The notes: a model not told the origin generated them from the letters alone. Counted from the first letter of the stretch, positions 30,094 through 41,287 are shown. The stretch is 64,000 bases of DNA from Eriocheir sinensis (GCF_024679095.1 NC_066553.1:1744494-1808493), one strand, 5' to 3'. Numbers and translations: made by a program.

Positions 30094-33000
30094 CTGCGGA
30101 GGGGAGAGATGGGTCAGTGTTTGTGTAGGTGCAACACAATATAATGAAATGGAACTGTAATGCCACGGAAATCATACCCCCCCTTCCCTGTTGTAAAAAA
30201 AGTAAAGAGATATAACCCCCGTGAGATCCCGGGGCATTACACAACACAATACAATGATATGCAACACAAAACAATGATATGCAACACAAAACAATGAAAT
30301 GCAACACAAAACAATGAAATGTAACAGAAAACAATGAGGCCTAATGGTCGAAAATGTGTATGAGAAAATCATGAGGAGGCTACGTAATAGAAAAGCATGT
30401 AAGAGGAAATTTTTGTCCTTTTTGAAGTATGAGAAGAAGCTTAAGATAAAAAGAAAAAAAAAGTACGTTAATCAATGCTCCTGTAAAAAAAAGTAGGCCT
30501 ATAGGTGAAGTGGCCAAAACAGAAGGTCCTAGAAACGCATGTAGAAAATAAGCTATAGAACTGGAGATTGATTTTTCTTGTTACAATAGATGAATGAAAA
30601 ATCGTGTAGAAAAAGTAATAGGTACAGACATGGAAGTTGAAGATGCGCAAAAACAAAATCATGCCAAGATCGAATTTGTTGTAGCATACTAAAACACGAT
30701 TACTGAAACATGAATGATGAAATAAACAAACATACCGAAGAAACACACATTCTGAAACACGAAAAATTAAACACACAAAAAAACTTGGCATTCAGAAACA
30801 CAAACCCTGAAACACATACACAATCTAAATTAACATTCATAACCTCTCTTTCGGCCACCTCTTTTGATTATTTTTTGTAGGAGCAGCGAGTAGCGGGCTT
30901 TTTTTTTATTATTGTTTCCTTTTTTTGTGCCCTTGAGCTGTCTCCTTTGTTGTAAAAAAAAAAACAGCATCCGAGGAAGTGCCGTACAGCCTACCCTCGA
31001 CCTGGGCTCACCTCGAAGGGCTCTGAGGCGCCGGAGTACTGGTTAAGGCCGAAGAGCATGCTTTTGAAGTGTCCGTTGTGCGTGAGTCTGTAGGTGCCCT
31101 CCGGAGTGTCGTCAGGGATATCCCACTTGACGGTGGCCAGACTAGTCCCCAGCAACATCGAAATGCGATCCCAGATGAACCTACGGCCAGCGGAGGAGGA
31201 GAAGGGGAGGGTAAAAGGAGAGAAATGGTATTGATAATCTTAACACTGGCTAGTAAAGATTCTGCAGTGTTTAGAGTGGTATTCTCAGGGTATTCTCAGA
31301 CGGTTTCGCCTCTCACACCAATCATTCCCAAAGGCCGAAAATGAGATGAATCGAGTTCTCATGACTGTTTTTTCGTGTCCATGGTACAGGGGTATTGTCA
31401 GGCTGCTCCCAGGGTCACAAGACTACCCATGGAAAGGCCCACAACTCCCACGAAAGCCTTGTCAAATGTGTGTCCTAGAGCGCGGCGCAGCATTCGGCAA
31501 CAGTCTCAAGACCTCTTTTAAGACTAGCATGCCCAACCCTTTCACATCAACACCCAAGACCTCGTGTACCCTAGAGTCGTGGGTAGTCGTGGCCCAGAGT
31601 CAGCACAGTGTGAACGGGGCTTTAGTATTTCCATGGGTAGTTTTATGAGCCTAGTAATAGCCTGACATAGTTTCTGCACCATGAATGTGAAAAACACTTA
31701 AGAGAACCCGCCTAATCTCCTTTGTGGACTTTGAAAATACTTGCTGAGAGAGTCGACAGGAGCCTCAAGAGACCCCCAACACCCACCTTGTCTCCCAGTT
31801 GGCGTCAGTGGCGATCACCTCCCACGTGTCTGTTCCGTTGATCAGGCGCTCCACCGTCAGGAAGCTCCCGCCCAGCTGCACGTCGTTTCGCGGGTGGCCG
31901 GACACCTGTAACACGAGTCAGTCACAACACCGAGGGTTGCATATACTCGCCAAGGTGTTTCAAGAGCTGCCATTATATATACACAAGGTTATATGAGAGG
32001 ATTACGCCCCCCGCGCACTGCAAGAGGATCCCATGCGGTAAACACATGTGGGGGCACGGGCAATCCCCTATAGTGTTTCCAGAGATATGGGGCTGTGTTT
32101 TAAGACACCATCGCTTCTCACATCGACTATTTCTTATGGTCAAAGAGGGGATCAATCGGGTCTTAATGAGTGTTTTTTTAAGGTTCATGGCACAGAAGAA
32201 GGGTCAAACTACCACCAGGATCATAAAACTACCCCTGGAAAGGCCTACAGCTCCTACGAAAGCCATGTCAAATATGTGAACTTGGGCGACGAAATGTTTT
32301 AAAATACGACCCATGACCTCGCCCATATCAAGAGGACCTACTGACAGACTGATTCATTATAAGCAGGTTATGTTTGGTTATAACTTAAGCAGCCGAGGCG
32401 TAAGCTGCAGGCCACACTCACAAACTTAGCGGTGACTGTCTCGCCGGTGTAGGCCAGTGGGTAGGGCTGGGCCACCACGTCCCCGAATTCGGATCCCATG
32501 GGCGCCGCGTCGTACAACACCCCCGGCAGCAGCGTGATCACCGTCTCGCTCATGTCAGGGGGGGACGGGCCCGGCGGGAGCTGCCTGTCCTGTGTGTGGA
32601 GGCCCCGTCAGGTGGTGTTGCAGGAGGAATCAAATGCATATATAGAGTCAGCAACCAACACCCACATGCTCAGGTTAGTAACAAAACTGTCCTTTGTATT
32701 TTTTTTTTTTTTTTTTTACGTTTACGCCTATTGCGCCGGTAGGCTTGCTTGAGGGGCCTGGGTGGTACTCGTCCCCAGCCCGTCATGGCGCAGGCAAGTG
32801 TTTATAGTGGCGCCATCTTCTATATCTCAAATTTGCTACATTATTGATATGTTTGGGATTTGGAGAACGTTGGGAAAGGCCTTTTATTATGGTATTGACT
32901 GAAAATGGTTTTGATGAAAGAATTGCCAGTTCCCCCTCCTCGGAAACTGGGCCATTACTCTCTAAATTATGAGTATAGATTTGTAGTTCCATGTGTAATT

Positions 33001-36000
33001 TCAAACGTAACAAATCTAATAAGCGATACACAGCATCAGACGTTTACAGAAGAAGAAGGAGAAGAGGGAGAAGAAGGATCGCTGGTCTAAGTAAAGGTAC
33101 AAGGTCCAAAAGGTCTTGATCCTTTATACTCACTTCAAGAATGGCCTGGGCGAGGATGGAGTAATGCTGCCTGTAGGCCGCGCAGGTGTAGGGGCCGAAG
33201 ATGGTGGAGGCGGCCTCGTAGCGCTGCACCTGGTACTCCTCCCACGTGGTGATGTAGTGGGAGTACACGTTGGACAGCCCCGCCAGCACCGGCACCGCCC
33301 CTGGCAACCCGCCGTCCTCCAGTACCGCCACTATCTGTGTGCGAGTGAGTGAGCGAGTACCGAGTGTCGACCGTCACCACCGCCGCCGCCAACACCCGTC
33401 AGTCAGAGTTGCCAAATTATCGTACTCAAAACATCGCATTTATCAGTTCCAGGGCCCAAAACTTTCCTACCCACACAGATAATGAAATACCAGTTAAAGT
33501 TCTCGTTAAAAGCATTACTTATTGGCGTTTGTTTGCGATAGCTGTGACTCAGAAACCGGAAAATACGATATGCTGAGTGTCTGAATACGATAATTTGGTA
33601 ACCCTGTCGTTAGTGCTTGCTTTGAGGTTCTACAAGTTACAACGCCCCCATCTTCACTTGGATCCCCACCTTCAGCTTCTCTATCCTCGGTCTCAGTTGC
33701 TACTTCTACTGTCAATGTTCTCAGGCATTATCTTCCTTGCTATATAGGATCGCCATGCTTGTTGCTTCGTGGTTCTTCAACGCCCTTATCTCTTCTTCGA
33801 TGTCTACTTCAGGCCCTACTTCGAGCTTCTCTGTTCTTGGTCTCAGTGACTACTACTACTACTACTACTACTATTATTGTCAATGTTCTCAGCCACTACC
33901 TACATTCCCATACCGTATCGTTGTTTCTACTTATACTGCCTTCTCTTCCTCTACCTCTAACTCCGTCCCAACCTTCAGGATTCCTCTTCTGGGTCTCAAA
34001 AACGTCGCCATAAGATACTATAGTACTAATATACTACGGTTCCTCCTCCTCCTCCTCCTCCTCCTCCTACTACTACTACTACCCACCTGCTCCCTGAAGC
34101 GCCTGCCACACATGGTCGTGAACTCCCCGGGCACGGGCAGGATGGCGAGCTGGCCCACCACCGCCATCTGGGTCTCCATGATGCGCGGATGCCACGGGTA
34201 CGGCTTGTTGATCTGCGGGGCACGAACACGGGATCATCAGGTTGTCGCGTGCCACCGATGTGCAGCCACGATATTAAATACAAAGTCGTCCCACGCGCAG
34301 GGAGGCAGCTCAAGGGCGAAAAACATAACCAGCAACAAAAGGCCCGCTAAACGCTGCTCCGGCAAAAGAAGGGAAGAAAAAGAGGTCAGTTTCGGGTGGA
34401 GAGGCGTCTTGATAGTGTAACGGGTGCTTCAAGAGATCATCGTTAACTTAAAACTTGTGTGTGAGTGTTAGCGTGCCAGTAGCTGCCGTCCCCCTCGCGT
34501 CCCCTCACTCACCTCGCCCGTGTCCAGGAGGATTGGCTTGGGGGCGTGGCAGGCGATTTGCTCCTCCGAGGGGGCGTGGAGAAAACTGCTGACCATGTTC
34601 CAGAAGGGGTTGCTCTCCGTCTGCCCCTGCGTGAAGTCGAAGGCGCCGGGCCCGTCAATGGTGCCCGCCGCGAAGCTGTAGCCGAGGGCGGGCGTGCATG
34701 TCTTGGCCTGGAAGGGGGTGGTGGTCAGGAGAAGGGTCAAGGAGGGGGGGGAGACACACACGTTAAAGGGTTTTCCACTGGGCTTAACATCGCTCACTTA
34801 ACTTTTATTTCTATTACTGCTTCTTCCTTTCAGCCTTTCTTTCCTCTTTAAACTCCTTTTAATATCACCCACTAAACTTTTATATCTATTACTGCTTCAT
34901 CCTTTCAGCCATTCCTTCCTATTTACACTCTTCTTCCCTTCCTCCAAGTTTCCCTAAAAAATAAATCGGGTTAACATGAAAAGTCAAGATCCCTACTATA
35001 GAAACTTATCATAGAACAGACAGAAAGACGAGCAGAGTAGTAGCAGAGTGGGAAGGCAGGGGCTGCGTTGCCAGATTATCGTATTCACCACACCGTATTT
35101 ATTACTTTTAAGCCTCAAACTCTCGTACCTACACAAATAACGATAGAAAATTGAAGTTAGCGTTAAAACTCCTATTTATTGATGTTTGTTTGTTTGTTTT
35201 TGCTATAGTTATTGGTCAGAAACAACGAAAATGCAATGCGATAAGTACGATAATTTGGAAACGCTGGGCAGGGGGTGGAGGGGAGAGGTCAGGAAGAGCG
35301 GAGTTGGCTCACCGTGGTGCCGTTGGCGAGGAACACAGTGTAGTTGGACATGTCGATGAACTGCTGCGCGAACTGCACTGGGCCCGAGAGCTTGACGGCG
35401 GTTTGGTCTCCGTACAGCTCCTGCAAACACGAGGGTCAGTAAGGAGTAAGGAAAAGAGAGACATAGGTAGGAATGGAACTGAAGGGACTGGCTGAGAGGG
35501 GTGACGGCGGTGGACAGGGAGTAAGGATCGTATTAAAAGACATATCGCCCCCTAAGAACACATAATTGAAGAGGCTTTCGTAGGAGTTGTGAGCATTTCC
35601 AGGGGTTTTTATGGCCCTGGTGGTAGATTGACCTTTCCTCTGCACCGTGAACCTAAAGAAACACTCATTAGAACCCGACTGACCCCCTCTTTGGCCTTTA
35701 GAAATAGGTGATGTGATAAGCAAAGGTGTTTTATAATACCGATCTAAGTGTATTCGTGTGCAATGTTTTAGTCTCCCCTTGTCTTGTGTCTCCTGTGCCA
35801 TCTAACTCTTCGTGTTTCTCGCCGCGCTCCCTGTTGTCTGCGTCTTGTGCATCTTCAATGTTAACTTCTCTTGTTACTCGTTTATCTTCTACTGTCTGTA
35901 TTCGTGCGCAATGTTTTAGTCTCCCCTCGTCTTGTATCTCCTGTGCCATCCAATTCTTCGTGTTTCTCGCCGTGCTCCCTGTTGTCCGCGTCTTGTGCAT

Positions 36001-38856
36001 CTTCCATGTTAACTTCTCTCGTTATATACTCGTTTATCTTCTACTGTCTGTATTCGTGTGCAATGTTTTAGTCTCCCCTCGTCTAGTGTCTCCTGTGCCA
36101 TCTAACTCTTCGTGTTTCTCGCCGCGCTCCCTGTTGGCCGCGTCTTGTGCATCTTCAATGTTAACTTCTCTTGTTACTCGTTTATCTTTTACTGTCTGTC
36201 CACGTCCTGTTATACACTCCTACATATTATTTCCCACACACACACTAAATCACCAGCAAAGGAAGACACGGGTATAGGCGTGGAAGCAAAGGGATTGGCC
36301 AAAATGGGTAGGGGGAAGGGAAGAAGCGAGGAAAAGGAAGACACAGATAGGAATTGAACTAAAGGGACTGGATGAGAAGAATGAAGACGATGGGAAGGAA
36401 AGAAGCAAGGAAAAGGGAAACACAGATAGGATTCGACACGACCACTCAGTCCCACAGAGTCTAGTTACCCAGGCCTTGGTGAACTGCCTCTCCCCGATGA
36501 TCTTGGTGCTCTCCATCATGTCCTTGCCGGGCCCTGAGGCGATGCACTTCTGGACACGGCCGTCGCACGTGGAGGTGGCCAGGTCGCAGGGCAGCCCCGT
36601 GTCGATGCAGCGCGGGCCCTTAATGTTGGGGCTAACGTCGCCGCAGTTCGACTGAGCAAAGGCCGCTACGAATCTCCCCTGCACAGGAAAAGAGTCGATA
36701 TTAACTCCTTGATTGCGGATTTCCTACAAGAAGACATCACCAAGCTACAGATATGGAACAAAAAGTGGCTGCTACAATTCAATTAAGAAAAATGTAAAGT
36801 TATGCACCTTGGGAGGGGATATCCAGCACACCAATACCACATGGGAAACACTCCACTATCCACCACAGAGGCAGAGAGAGACTGGGGACAGGCTATCAGT
36901 GAAGGCCAAATCCGTGCCAATCGCAGCGGACGGGTGAAAAGTCGGGCCACATAAAAAAAAGGAAACAAATGACGGATGGGACAAAGTTGAAGCACATGTA
37001 GGTCTAGGTATGCGCACAGTTTAATGTACTCTAACTCGTGCTTGAACTCGGCGCACAGACTGCACATGCAAACACAAGATGTTGTTAGGAGAAAAAAGAA
37101 AACAACAACAACAAAAAACAAAAACGAAGCGAATCGGATCAAAAACAAAAACAGACGAAGATGCAAAAAGGAGTTGATGTGATTTGGAACATAAAAAAAC
37201 AGACTTAGAAGCGAATCACCGAAGAAAAACAGACGCATATACGATAATGAGACAAGAAAACAAGTTGGAGGGAATCTGAGCAGAATGACAGACGTTGCTT
37301 AATGAATGAGGCGAGTGGGCGAGGTCTCTGTAACGAGCAAGGTAATGATGACCGCCAGAGGAAGATTATAAGGATGAAGGCCAGTTAGAACGGATATAGG
37401 GCCAGTTTCGTAGAGGTGGCTTAATAATTTTACAGGTACTTTCATGAGCTTAGTGATATATTCTGACAAGGCTTTTGCATATATAAGTCTTTTAGGGCCA
37501 CATTCACAAACTCTTCGGGGCCTACACACAGCACATTTGACAAGGCTTTCGTAGAGGTTGTTTAAGGGTACTTTCATGAGCTTAGTGATAGTCTGACAAG
37601 GCTTCTGCATTTATAAGTCTTTTAGGGCCACATTCACAACCTTTTCGGGGCCTACACACAGCACATTTGTTTTAAGGGTATTCAGCTGAGCTTAGTGATA
37701 GTCTGACAAGGCTTCTGCATTTATAAGTCTTTTAGGGCCACATTCACAACCTTTTCGGGGCCTACACACAGCACATTTGACAAGGCTTTCGTTGAGGTGG
37801 TTTAATAATTCTACGGGTACTTTCATGAGCTTAGTGATATACTCTGACTAATTGTAATAGCCGACTTTCGTACATAGAGGTTGTGTTAGTATTTCCATGG
37901 ATAGTATCATGAGCCTACAGTGATAGTTTGACAAGGTTTCTGCACCAAGAACTTGAAGAAAGAAAATAACAATCACGAAAACCAAACTATGTTAATGGAC
38001 CGTTGGAAATATCTGTTGTGAGAGCCGAAAGTGATTTTTTTTTTTTTTACAGTTAAGGAGACAGTTCAAGGGCGTAAAGAAAAATATAAAAAAAAGCCCG
38101 CTACTTACTGCTCCTGAATACGGTCCTCTGAGTTGAGTGACCCAAGCTCCTCCGCGCCCTCGGACTCACCTTGCCCGGCATGGCCCAGGGGTCCATGGCC
38201 TGCTCGAAGAGTTGGGAGGCGTAGCCCTTGTTGTCCCCGGAGACGAGGGTGTTGGTGTTGTTCATGGAGGTAGGGTGCACGGCGAACCAGTTGACCATGC
38301 CTGTAGGGACGGGAAGGGGGTGGTGATAGTGGTGGTGGTAGTGGTGGTTGTGGTAAAATCCTCCACCCATACACTTCCCATTCCCTCCACTCTACTTCTT
38401 CCTCCACCCCAATACAACCCCGTTCCCTTCCTTCTTCCCTCGTCCACCTTCCCCTTCCTTCCCATTCCCTCCACTCTACTTCTTCCTCCACCCCAATACA
38501 ACCCCGCTCCCTTCCTTCTTCCCTCGTCCACCTTCCCCTTCCTTCCCATTCCCTCCACCCCTTTCCCTTCCAACATCCTTCCCACAAATACAAATTGCAA
38601 GTATAATAAAATGTTTCAAATGTTACAAATGTTTCCCTTAACCCTGCCTTCCACCCACCCACCCCCCTCCCGTGTCGAGAATGTCTTCTGCTCCCATCCT
38701 CAACCGGTTTGTAAGATAAGTGCAAGTTTTCCGATTTTCTTTTTTCGATTTGTAAAAATTACGCACTAGAGTGAGGAGAAGGAGGAGGAGGAGGAGGAGG
38801 AGGAGAGGTCAAAGGCATGGAGTGACCTCACCATCTCACCTTTTTGCGCGAGACAA

Positions 38857-38895
<39 letters not shown>

Positions 38896-40476
38896 GAGTC
38901 TAGATTCAGCACTCATGGTATTAGGACGAAGACGACTAACTAACTAATGGGGAGCGTACACCCGGGGGCACGTCACTTCTCTCACTCGCCGCCTCCTCTC
39001 CCTCATCCCCCGCCCTGAGGAAGCTCCCACGTAGCTACCCAGTCCATCTCCATAAGTGACGAAGGGATGTGTGGACTGAAATAATAGATGCCTGAGTGAC
39101 GAGCGGATAGCGTTGTGGAGAAGAACAGTAACATGAACAATAACAAAAAGAACAATGGAAAGAAGAAGAAGAATATGAAGAACAAGATGACCAAGCAACA
39201 GAACAAAAAGAGGCTTACCCACAGATGGACGGACAGAAGAAGAAGAAGAACAAGAACAACATGACCAAACAACAGACAAAAAGAGGCTTACCCACAGATA
39301 GATGGACAGAAGAAGAAGAAGAACAAGAACAAGATAACCAGAGCAACAGAACAAAAAAAGGCTTACCCACAGATGGACAGAAGAAGAAGAAGAACAAGAA
39401 CAAGATAACCAGAGCAACAGAACAAAAAGAGGCTTACCCAAAGATGGACGGACAGAACAAGAAGAATACAAAGAACAAGATAACCAGAGCAACAGAACAA
39501 AAAAAGGCTTACCCAAAGATGGACGGACAGAACAAGAAGAATACAAAGAACAACATGAAGAATACAAAGAACAACATGACCAAGTAACGGAACAAGAAGG
39601 AGAGGCTTACCCATAGGCGTGCCATCCTCGGCCTCGAACCTAAGCAGCGTCATGGTTTTGTCAGTGTCGTAGAGGTATTTGTCACGCTCCGCCTCGGGGT
39701 TGTTGAGGTAACCGGTTGGGGAGCGGTTGATCGACGCGTCCAGAAGGTCCCCGCTGCTCAAGTACACGTATCCGGGGACTACGCTCTCGTGGGCCATCTT
39801 GATGCTCTGTTTGGGGATCGAAGGGATGATGTGTGGTGGGTATGTTGATGGTGATTGATGGTGAATGTCGCCTGTTGTGGCACTGGTAGGGTTTATATGG
39901 TAACGCCAGTGATGATTGTCATTTATGTCACATTAATGTTATATACTTTTTCTTTTCTTTTATTAAATATTTCATGTTCACTTGATATTCTGTAAAGTGT
40001 TTAGAACTTCAAAAGAGATATTACCTAGCTCCTGGCAGACGATGGAGTAATTAAACGAGAGTAATCTACTTGGTAAGTCACATTATAGGTCATCAGCCTG
40101 GGAAATGAAACTAATAAGCGCAGTTAATCTCGCTTTTCCGCTGTTTTCCCCGAAGAAGAGTGTGTGTGTGTGTGTGTGCGTGTGCGTGTTTAAGATATAA
40201 ATTATGCAACACTGGCGGCGTGAAATATGTATATGTGTATCAGTTAGCTGCCTCATATACACCTTCCTACCTAAAGATGTCTTATAATTTTTAGACCTTG
40301 ACCCTTCTGTTTTTATCTGGAGCAGGATTGGAGAACTGTTGCTCTTTCAAAATAAGAAGAAAATTTAATACTGTGTGAAGTTCATATGGAATTTTAAAGA
40401 CATTATTTCAAAGTCCTCCTTTATTTAACTTTCGTCCCTTTTCTACTTCCTCTCCTTATTTCCACTTTTATTCACC

Positions 40477-40545
<69 letters not shown>

Positions 40546-41027
40546 CGTTATCATTATTATTTTAACACTTCTCATCTCTGGCAACCCTTTGACCCCCCCC
40601 ATCTAGCGTCCGGTTGATAAGACTGTTCCCCCCCTCTAACGACCTGCTTTTTGCTTATTACCTAACTACCTAACTACCTACCTACCTAACTAACTGACTA
40701 ACTAACCCTCCTTTCTCCCCCTCTCCTCCCCCAAGCACACACTAACTATCCCCCTCCTCCCCTCTCTCCCTAACAACCATCACCACACACACTAACAAAC
40801 ACCCTTCTCCCCCCCTCTAGAACCCCTTCCACCTCCCTCCTAACACCCACCTGGAAAATCCCCTCCACCATGGCGTCCAGAGTCTCCTGCAGAAACCCGA
40901 GGGAGGTGATGTCGAAGAGGAGGTACTGCAGGTAGCCGGCGGGGCCCGAGTGGGTGTGGGTCCCGCTGAGCATAACATTGGCGGTGGTGTAGAGGTCCCC
41001 GTACACCGCCTGCAGCCTCTCAACCAC
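29980..41027 (-). CDS. CDase: neutral ceramidase, 3' twelve exons of the gene (N-terminus not found)
   Basis: Gene-level entry. Exons (minus strand): 41,027-40,851; 39,806-39,611; 38,300-38,170; 36,678-36,469; 35,420-35,313; 34,707-34,513; 34,212-34,087; 33,334-33,134; 32,589-32,422; 31,905-31,787; 31,180-31,012; 30,093-29,980. Joined they give 637 codons without a stop. Neutral/alkaline ceramidases hydrolyse the N-acyl bond of ceramide to sphingosine and fatty acid and are usually secreted or on the cell surface. Visible family hallmarks are SGTHTHSGP and WFAVHPTSMN (zinc His ligands), GDVSPN (nucleophile Ser), PVPGEFTTM (Glu ligand), SHYITTWEEYQ (Tyr ligand) and six conserved Cys positions. 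Full-length family members run about 700-780 residues, so roughly 70-120 residues (signal peptide and first strands) are missing upstream of 41,027. No frame break or key-residue loss is visible in the part present. Confidence 0.93.
30845..30972 (+). mobile_element. LINE 3'-tail copy
   Basis: CTCTTTCGGCCACCTCTTTT, GGAGCAGCGAGTAGCGGGCT and TTGAGCTGTCTCCTTTG then TTGTAAAAAAAAA: same tail as the LINE at 6.5 kb, in ceramidase intron 11. Confidence 0.7.
31012..31180 (-). CDS. CDase: neutral ceramidase exon 11
   Basis: 169 nt, completes the split Arg codon. FIWDRISMLLGTSLATVKWD, then IPDDTPEGTYRLTHNGHFK and the FGLNQYSGASEPFE end of the immunoglobulin-like C-terminal domain. Phase 0 out. Confidence 0.9.
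31531..31622. mobile_element. right half of the 19.3-kb palindromic MITE
   Basis: CCCAAGACCTCGTGTACCC...GGCCCAGAGTCAGCACAGTG TGAACGGGGCTTT matches the right arm of the element at 19,281-19,493. The left arm is absent. It abuts another repeat family (CATGGGTAGTTTTATGAGCC). Confidence 0.7.
31623..31760. repeat. dispersed CATGGGTAG...TATGAGCCTAGTGATAG repeat
   Basis: TTTCCATGGGTAGTTTTATG and CCTGACATAGTTTCTGCACC recur at 37.4-37.9 kb and in the array at 63.5-64.0 kb. Related GGAAATGCTCACAACTCC-type pieces are at 31.4, 32.2 and 35.6 kb. Confidence 0.6.
31787..31905 (-). CDS. CDase: neutral ceramidase exon 10
   Basis: 119 nt, ends in phase 2. VSGHPRNDVQLGGSFLTVER then GTDTWEVIATDANWET, conserved C-terminal domain (W-V-x-TDANWETR). 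Donor AAG|GTGGGT. Confidence 0.9.
32422..32589 (-). CDS. CDase: neutral ceramidase exon 9
   Basis: 56 codons, phase 0. DRQLPPGPSPPDMSETVITL, then GSEFGDVVAQPYP and GETVTAKF. This is the junction from the catalytic domain to the C-terminal Ig-like domain; the FGDV segment is typical. Confidence 0.9.
32700..32820 (-). mobile_element. truncated SINE, same family as 29.4 kb
   Basis: Poly-T start, then CGCCTATTGCGCCGGTAGGC and ATGGCGCAGGCAAGTGTTTA TAGTGGCGCCATC, matching the 3' part of the SINE at 29,425-29,560. The tRNA head is missing. Confidence 0.7.
33134..33334 (-). CDS. CDase: neutral ceramidase exon 8: zinc Tyr
   Basis: 67 codons, phase 0. LAGLSNVYSHYITTWEEYQ, then QRYEAASTIFGPYT. This is the active-site Tyr region and the end of the catalytic domain. 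Acceptor CACACAG, donor GAA|GTGAGT. Confidence 0.93.
33408..33602. mobile_element. GTTGCC inverted-terminal element, copy A
   Basis: Begins GTTGCCAAATTATCGTACTC and ends GAATACGATAATTTGGTAAC (inverted termini of about 20 bp, a few mismatches). Internal GTTAAAGTTCTCGTTAAAAG and GACTCAGAAACCGG. About 195 bp, no coding capacity, in a ceramidase intron. Confidence 0.75.
33850..34075. repeat. triplet-repeat patches in ceramidase intron 7
   Basis: (ACT)n at 33,850-33,876 and (CTC)n/(TAC)n at 34,042-34,083, the latter directly abutting the exon 7 donor. Confidence 0.85.
34087..34212 (-). CDS. CDase: neutral ceramidase exon 7: zinc Glu
   Basis: 42 codons, phase 0. INKPYPWHPRIMETQMAVVG then PVPGEFTTMCGRRFREQ. 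The Glu of PGEFTTM is the third zinc ligand by family comparison. Confidence 0.93.
34300..34420 (-). mobile_element. LINE 3'-tail fragment
   Basis: Contains GCAACAAAAGGCCCGCTAAA and TCAGTTTCGGGTGGAGAGGC, matching the reverse of the 3' end of the LINE at 6.5 kb. Confidence 0.55.
34513..34707 (-). CDS. CDase: neutral ceramidase exon 6
   Basis: 65 codons, phase 0. AKTCTPALGYSFAAGTIDGP, then FDFTQGQTESNPFWN and ACHAPKPILLDTGE, all strongly conserved family segments. It includes a Cys pair (KTC and IAC) that is disulfide-linked in the human enzyme. Confidence 0.93.
35066..35263. mobile_element. GTTGCC inverted-terminal element, copy B
   Basis: CGTTGCCAGATTATCGTATT at the left, TACGATAATTTGGAAACG at the right, 198 bp. 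Flanks GGCAGGGGCTG (35,055-35,065) and GGCAGGGGGTG (35,267-35,277) look like an 11-bp target duplication. Confidence 0.8.
35313..35420 (-). CDS. CDase: neutral ceramidase exon 5
   Basis: 36 codons, phase 0. ELYGDQTAVKLSGPVQFAQQ then FIDMSNYTVFLANGTT. This is the linker that precedes the CxPALGYSFAAGT segment in the family. Acceptor TTTGCAG, donor ACG|GTGAGC. Confidence 0.88.
35745..36215. repeat. 148-152-bp tandem repeat, about 3.1 copies
   Basis: TGCAATGTTTTAGTCTCCCC at about 35,760, 35,908 and 36,060, with the interval containing CTCGCCGCGCTCCCTGTTG and TGTTAACTTCTCT. A 4-bp insertion in one unit explains the 148/152 difference. In ceramidase intron 4. Confidence 0.9.
36469..36678 (-). CDS. 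CDase: neutral ceramidase exon 4: catalytic serine GDVSPN
   Basis: 70 codons, phase 0. Begins GRFVAAFAQSNCGDVSPN. The Ser of GDVSPN (residue 184 of the 637) is the family nucleophile. Four Cys follow (GPRC, LPCD, STCD, QKCI), matching the disulfide-bearing loop of animal ceramidases. Ends RQFTKAW|GTAACT. Confidence 0.93.
37395..37930. repeat. 110-130-bp tandem repeat, about 4 copies
   Basis: TCTTTTAGGGCCACATTCAC recurs at 37,489, 37,619 and 37,729. Units also hold CTTTCATGAGCTTAGTGATA and GACAAGGCTT. Related to the 63.5-kb array. Confidence 0.8.
38036..38115 (-). mobile_element. LINE 3'-tail copy
   Basis: Poly-T then ACAGTTAAGGAGACAGTTCA AGGGCG and AAGCCCGCTACTTACTGCTC: reverse complement of the shared LINE tail. 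Confidence 0.6.
38170..38300 (-). CDS. CDase: neutral ceramidase exon 3: second zinc His
   Basis: 131 nt completing the split Gly codon. Reads GMVNWFAVHPTSMNNTN then GDNKGYASQLFEQAM. WFAVHP carries the second zinc-binding His. Ends in phase 0 at GK|GTGAGT. Confidence 0.92.
38353..38575. repeat. 84-bp pyrimidine-rich repeat, 2.2 copies
   Basis: CCCATTCCCTCCACTCTACT recurs after 84 bp and partly again. 84 is divisible by three, so both strands keep long open frames by chance. Confidence 0.85.
38857..38891. repeat. (CT)n microsatellite
   Basis: About 17 CT repeats. Confidence 0.95.
39130..39605. repeat. 71-98-bp minisatellite carrying copies of the exon 2 splice donor
   Basis: AGGCTTACCCA (minus: TGGGTAAGCCT) occurs at 39,211, 39,284, 39,359, 39,430 and 39,505, and at the authentic ceramidase exon 2 donor (39,603). 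Spacings are 73, 75, 71, 75 and 98 bp. Units also contain AGATGGACGGACAGAAG and an AAG/AAC-rich part. Confidence 0.9.
39611..39806 (-). CDS. CDase: neutral ceramidase exon 2 of those found
   Basis: 65 codons plus one base. Acceptor AAACAG|AGC, donor ATGG|GTAAGCC. It contains INRSPTGYLNNPEAERDKY and the aspartate-rich YDTDKTMTLLRFEAEDG, both typical of the family. It ends in phase 1. Its donor sequence is repeated five more times in the minisatellite that starts immediately downstream (39,130-39,605). Confidence 0.92.
40481..40560. repeat. (ATT)n microsatellite
   Basis: About 22 ATT units with two interruptions at the right end. Confidence 0.95.
40851..41027 (-). CDS. CDase: neutral ceramidase exon (first recognised): zinc site HTHSGP
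   Basis: 59 codons, phase 0 at both ends. Acceptor CGTACAG|GTG and donor CCAG|GTGGGT. It carries ERLQAVYGDLYTTANVML then SGTHTHSGPAGYLQY, the first zinc-ligand segment of the family. It opens in mid-protein: the preceding strand with the usual GYA motif is absent, so at least one more coding exon lies to the right. Confidence 0.92.
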
Positions 41028-41230
41028 CTGTACGAGAAAGAACAGGTGAGGTGATTAGGTGAGGTGGGGTGATTAGGTATAGGTGGGAGGTGTAGCATGT
41101 TTGTGTGTGTGTTTGTACAGGCTGTATTGGTTGTTTAGGCTATAGCGGTTAGTTAATTGTGGTGTTTTTACCTGTACTGGAAGAGGACAGGTAAATGTGA
41201 GGTAAGGTGGTGAGGGATAAGTGGAATGTA

Positions 41231-41235
<5 letters not shown>

Positions 41236-41284
<49 letters not shown>
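41236..41284. repeat. (GT)n microsatellite
   Basis: About 24 GT repeats. Confidence 0.95.

Positions 41285-41287
<3 letters not shown>

Noticed and set aside
38105..38769. 206-210-codon frames on both strands
   Set aside because: They combine part of ceramidase exon 3 in wrong frames with an 84-bp repeat.
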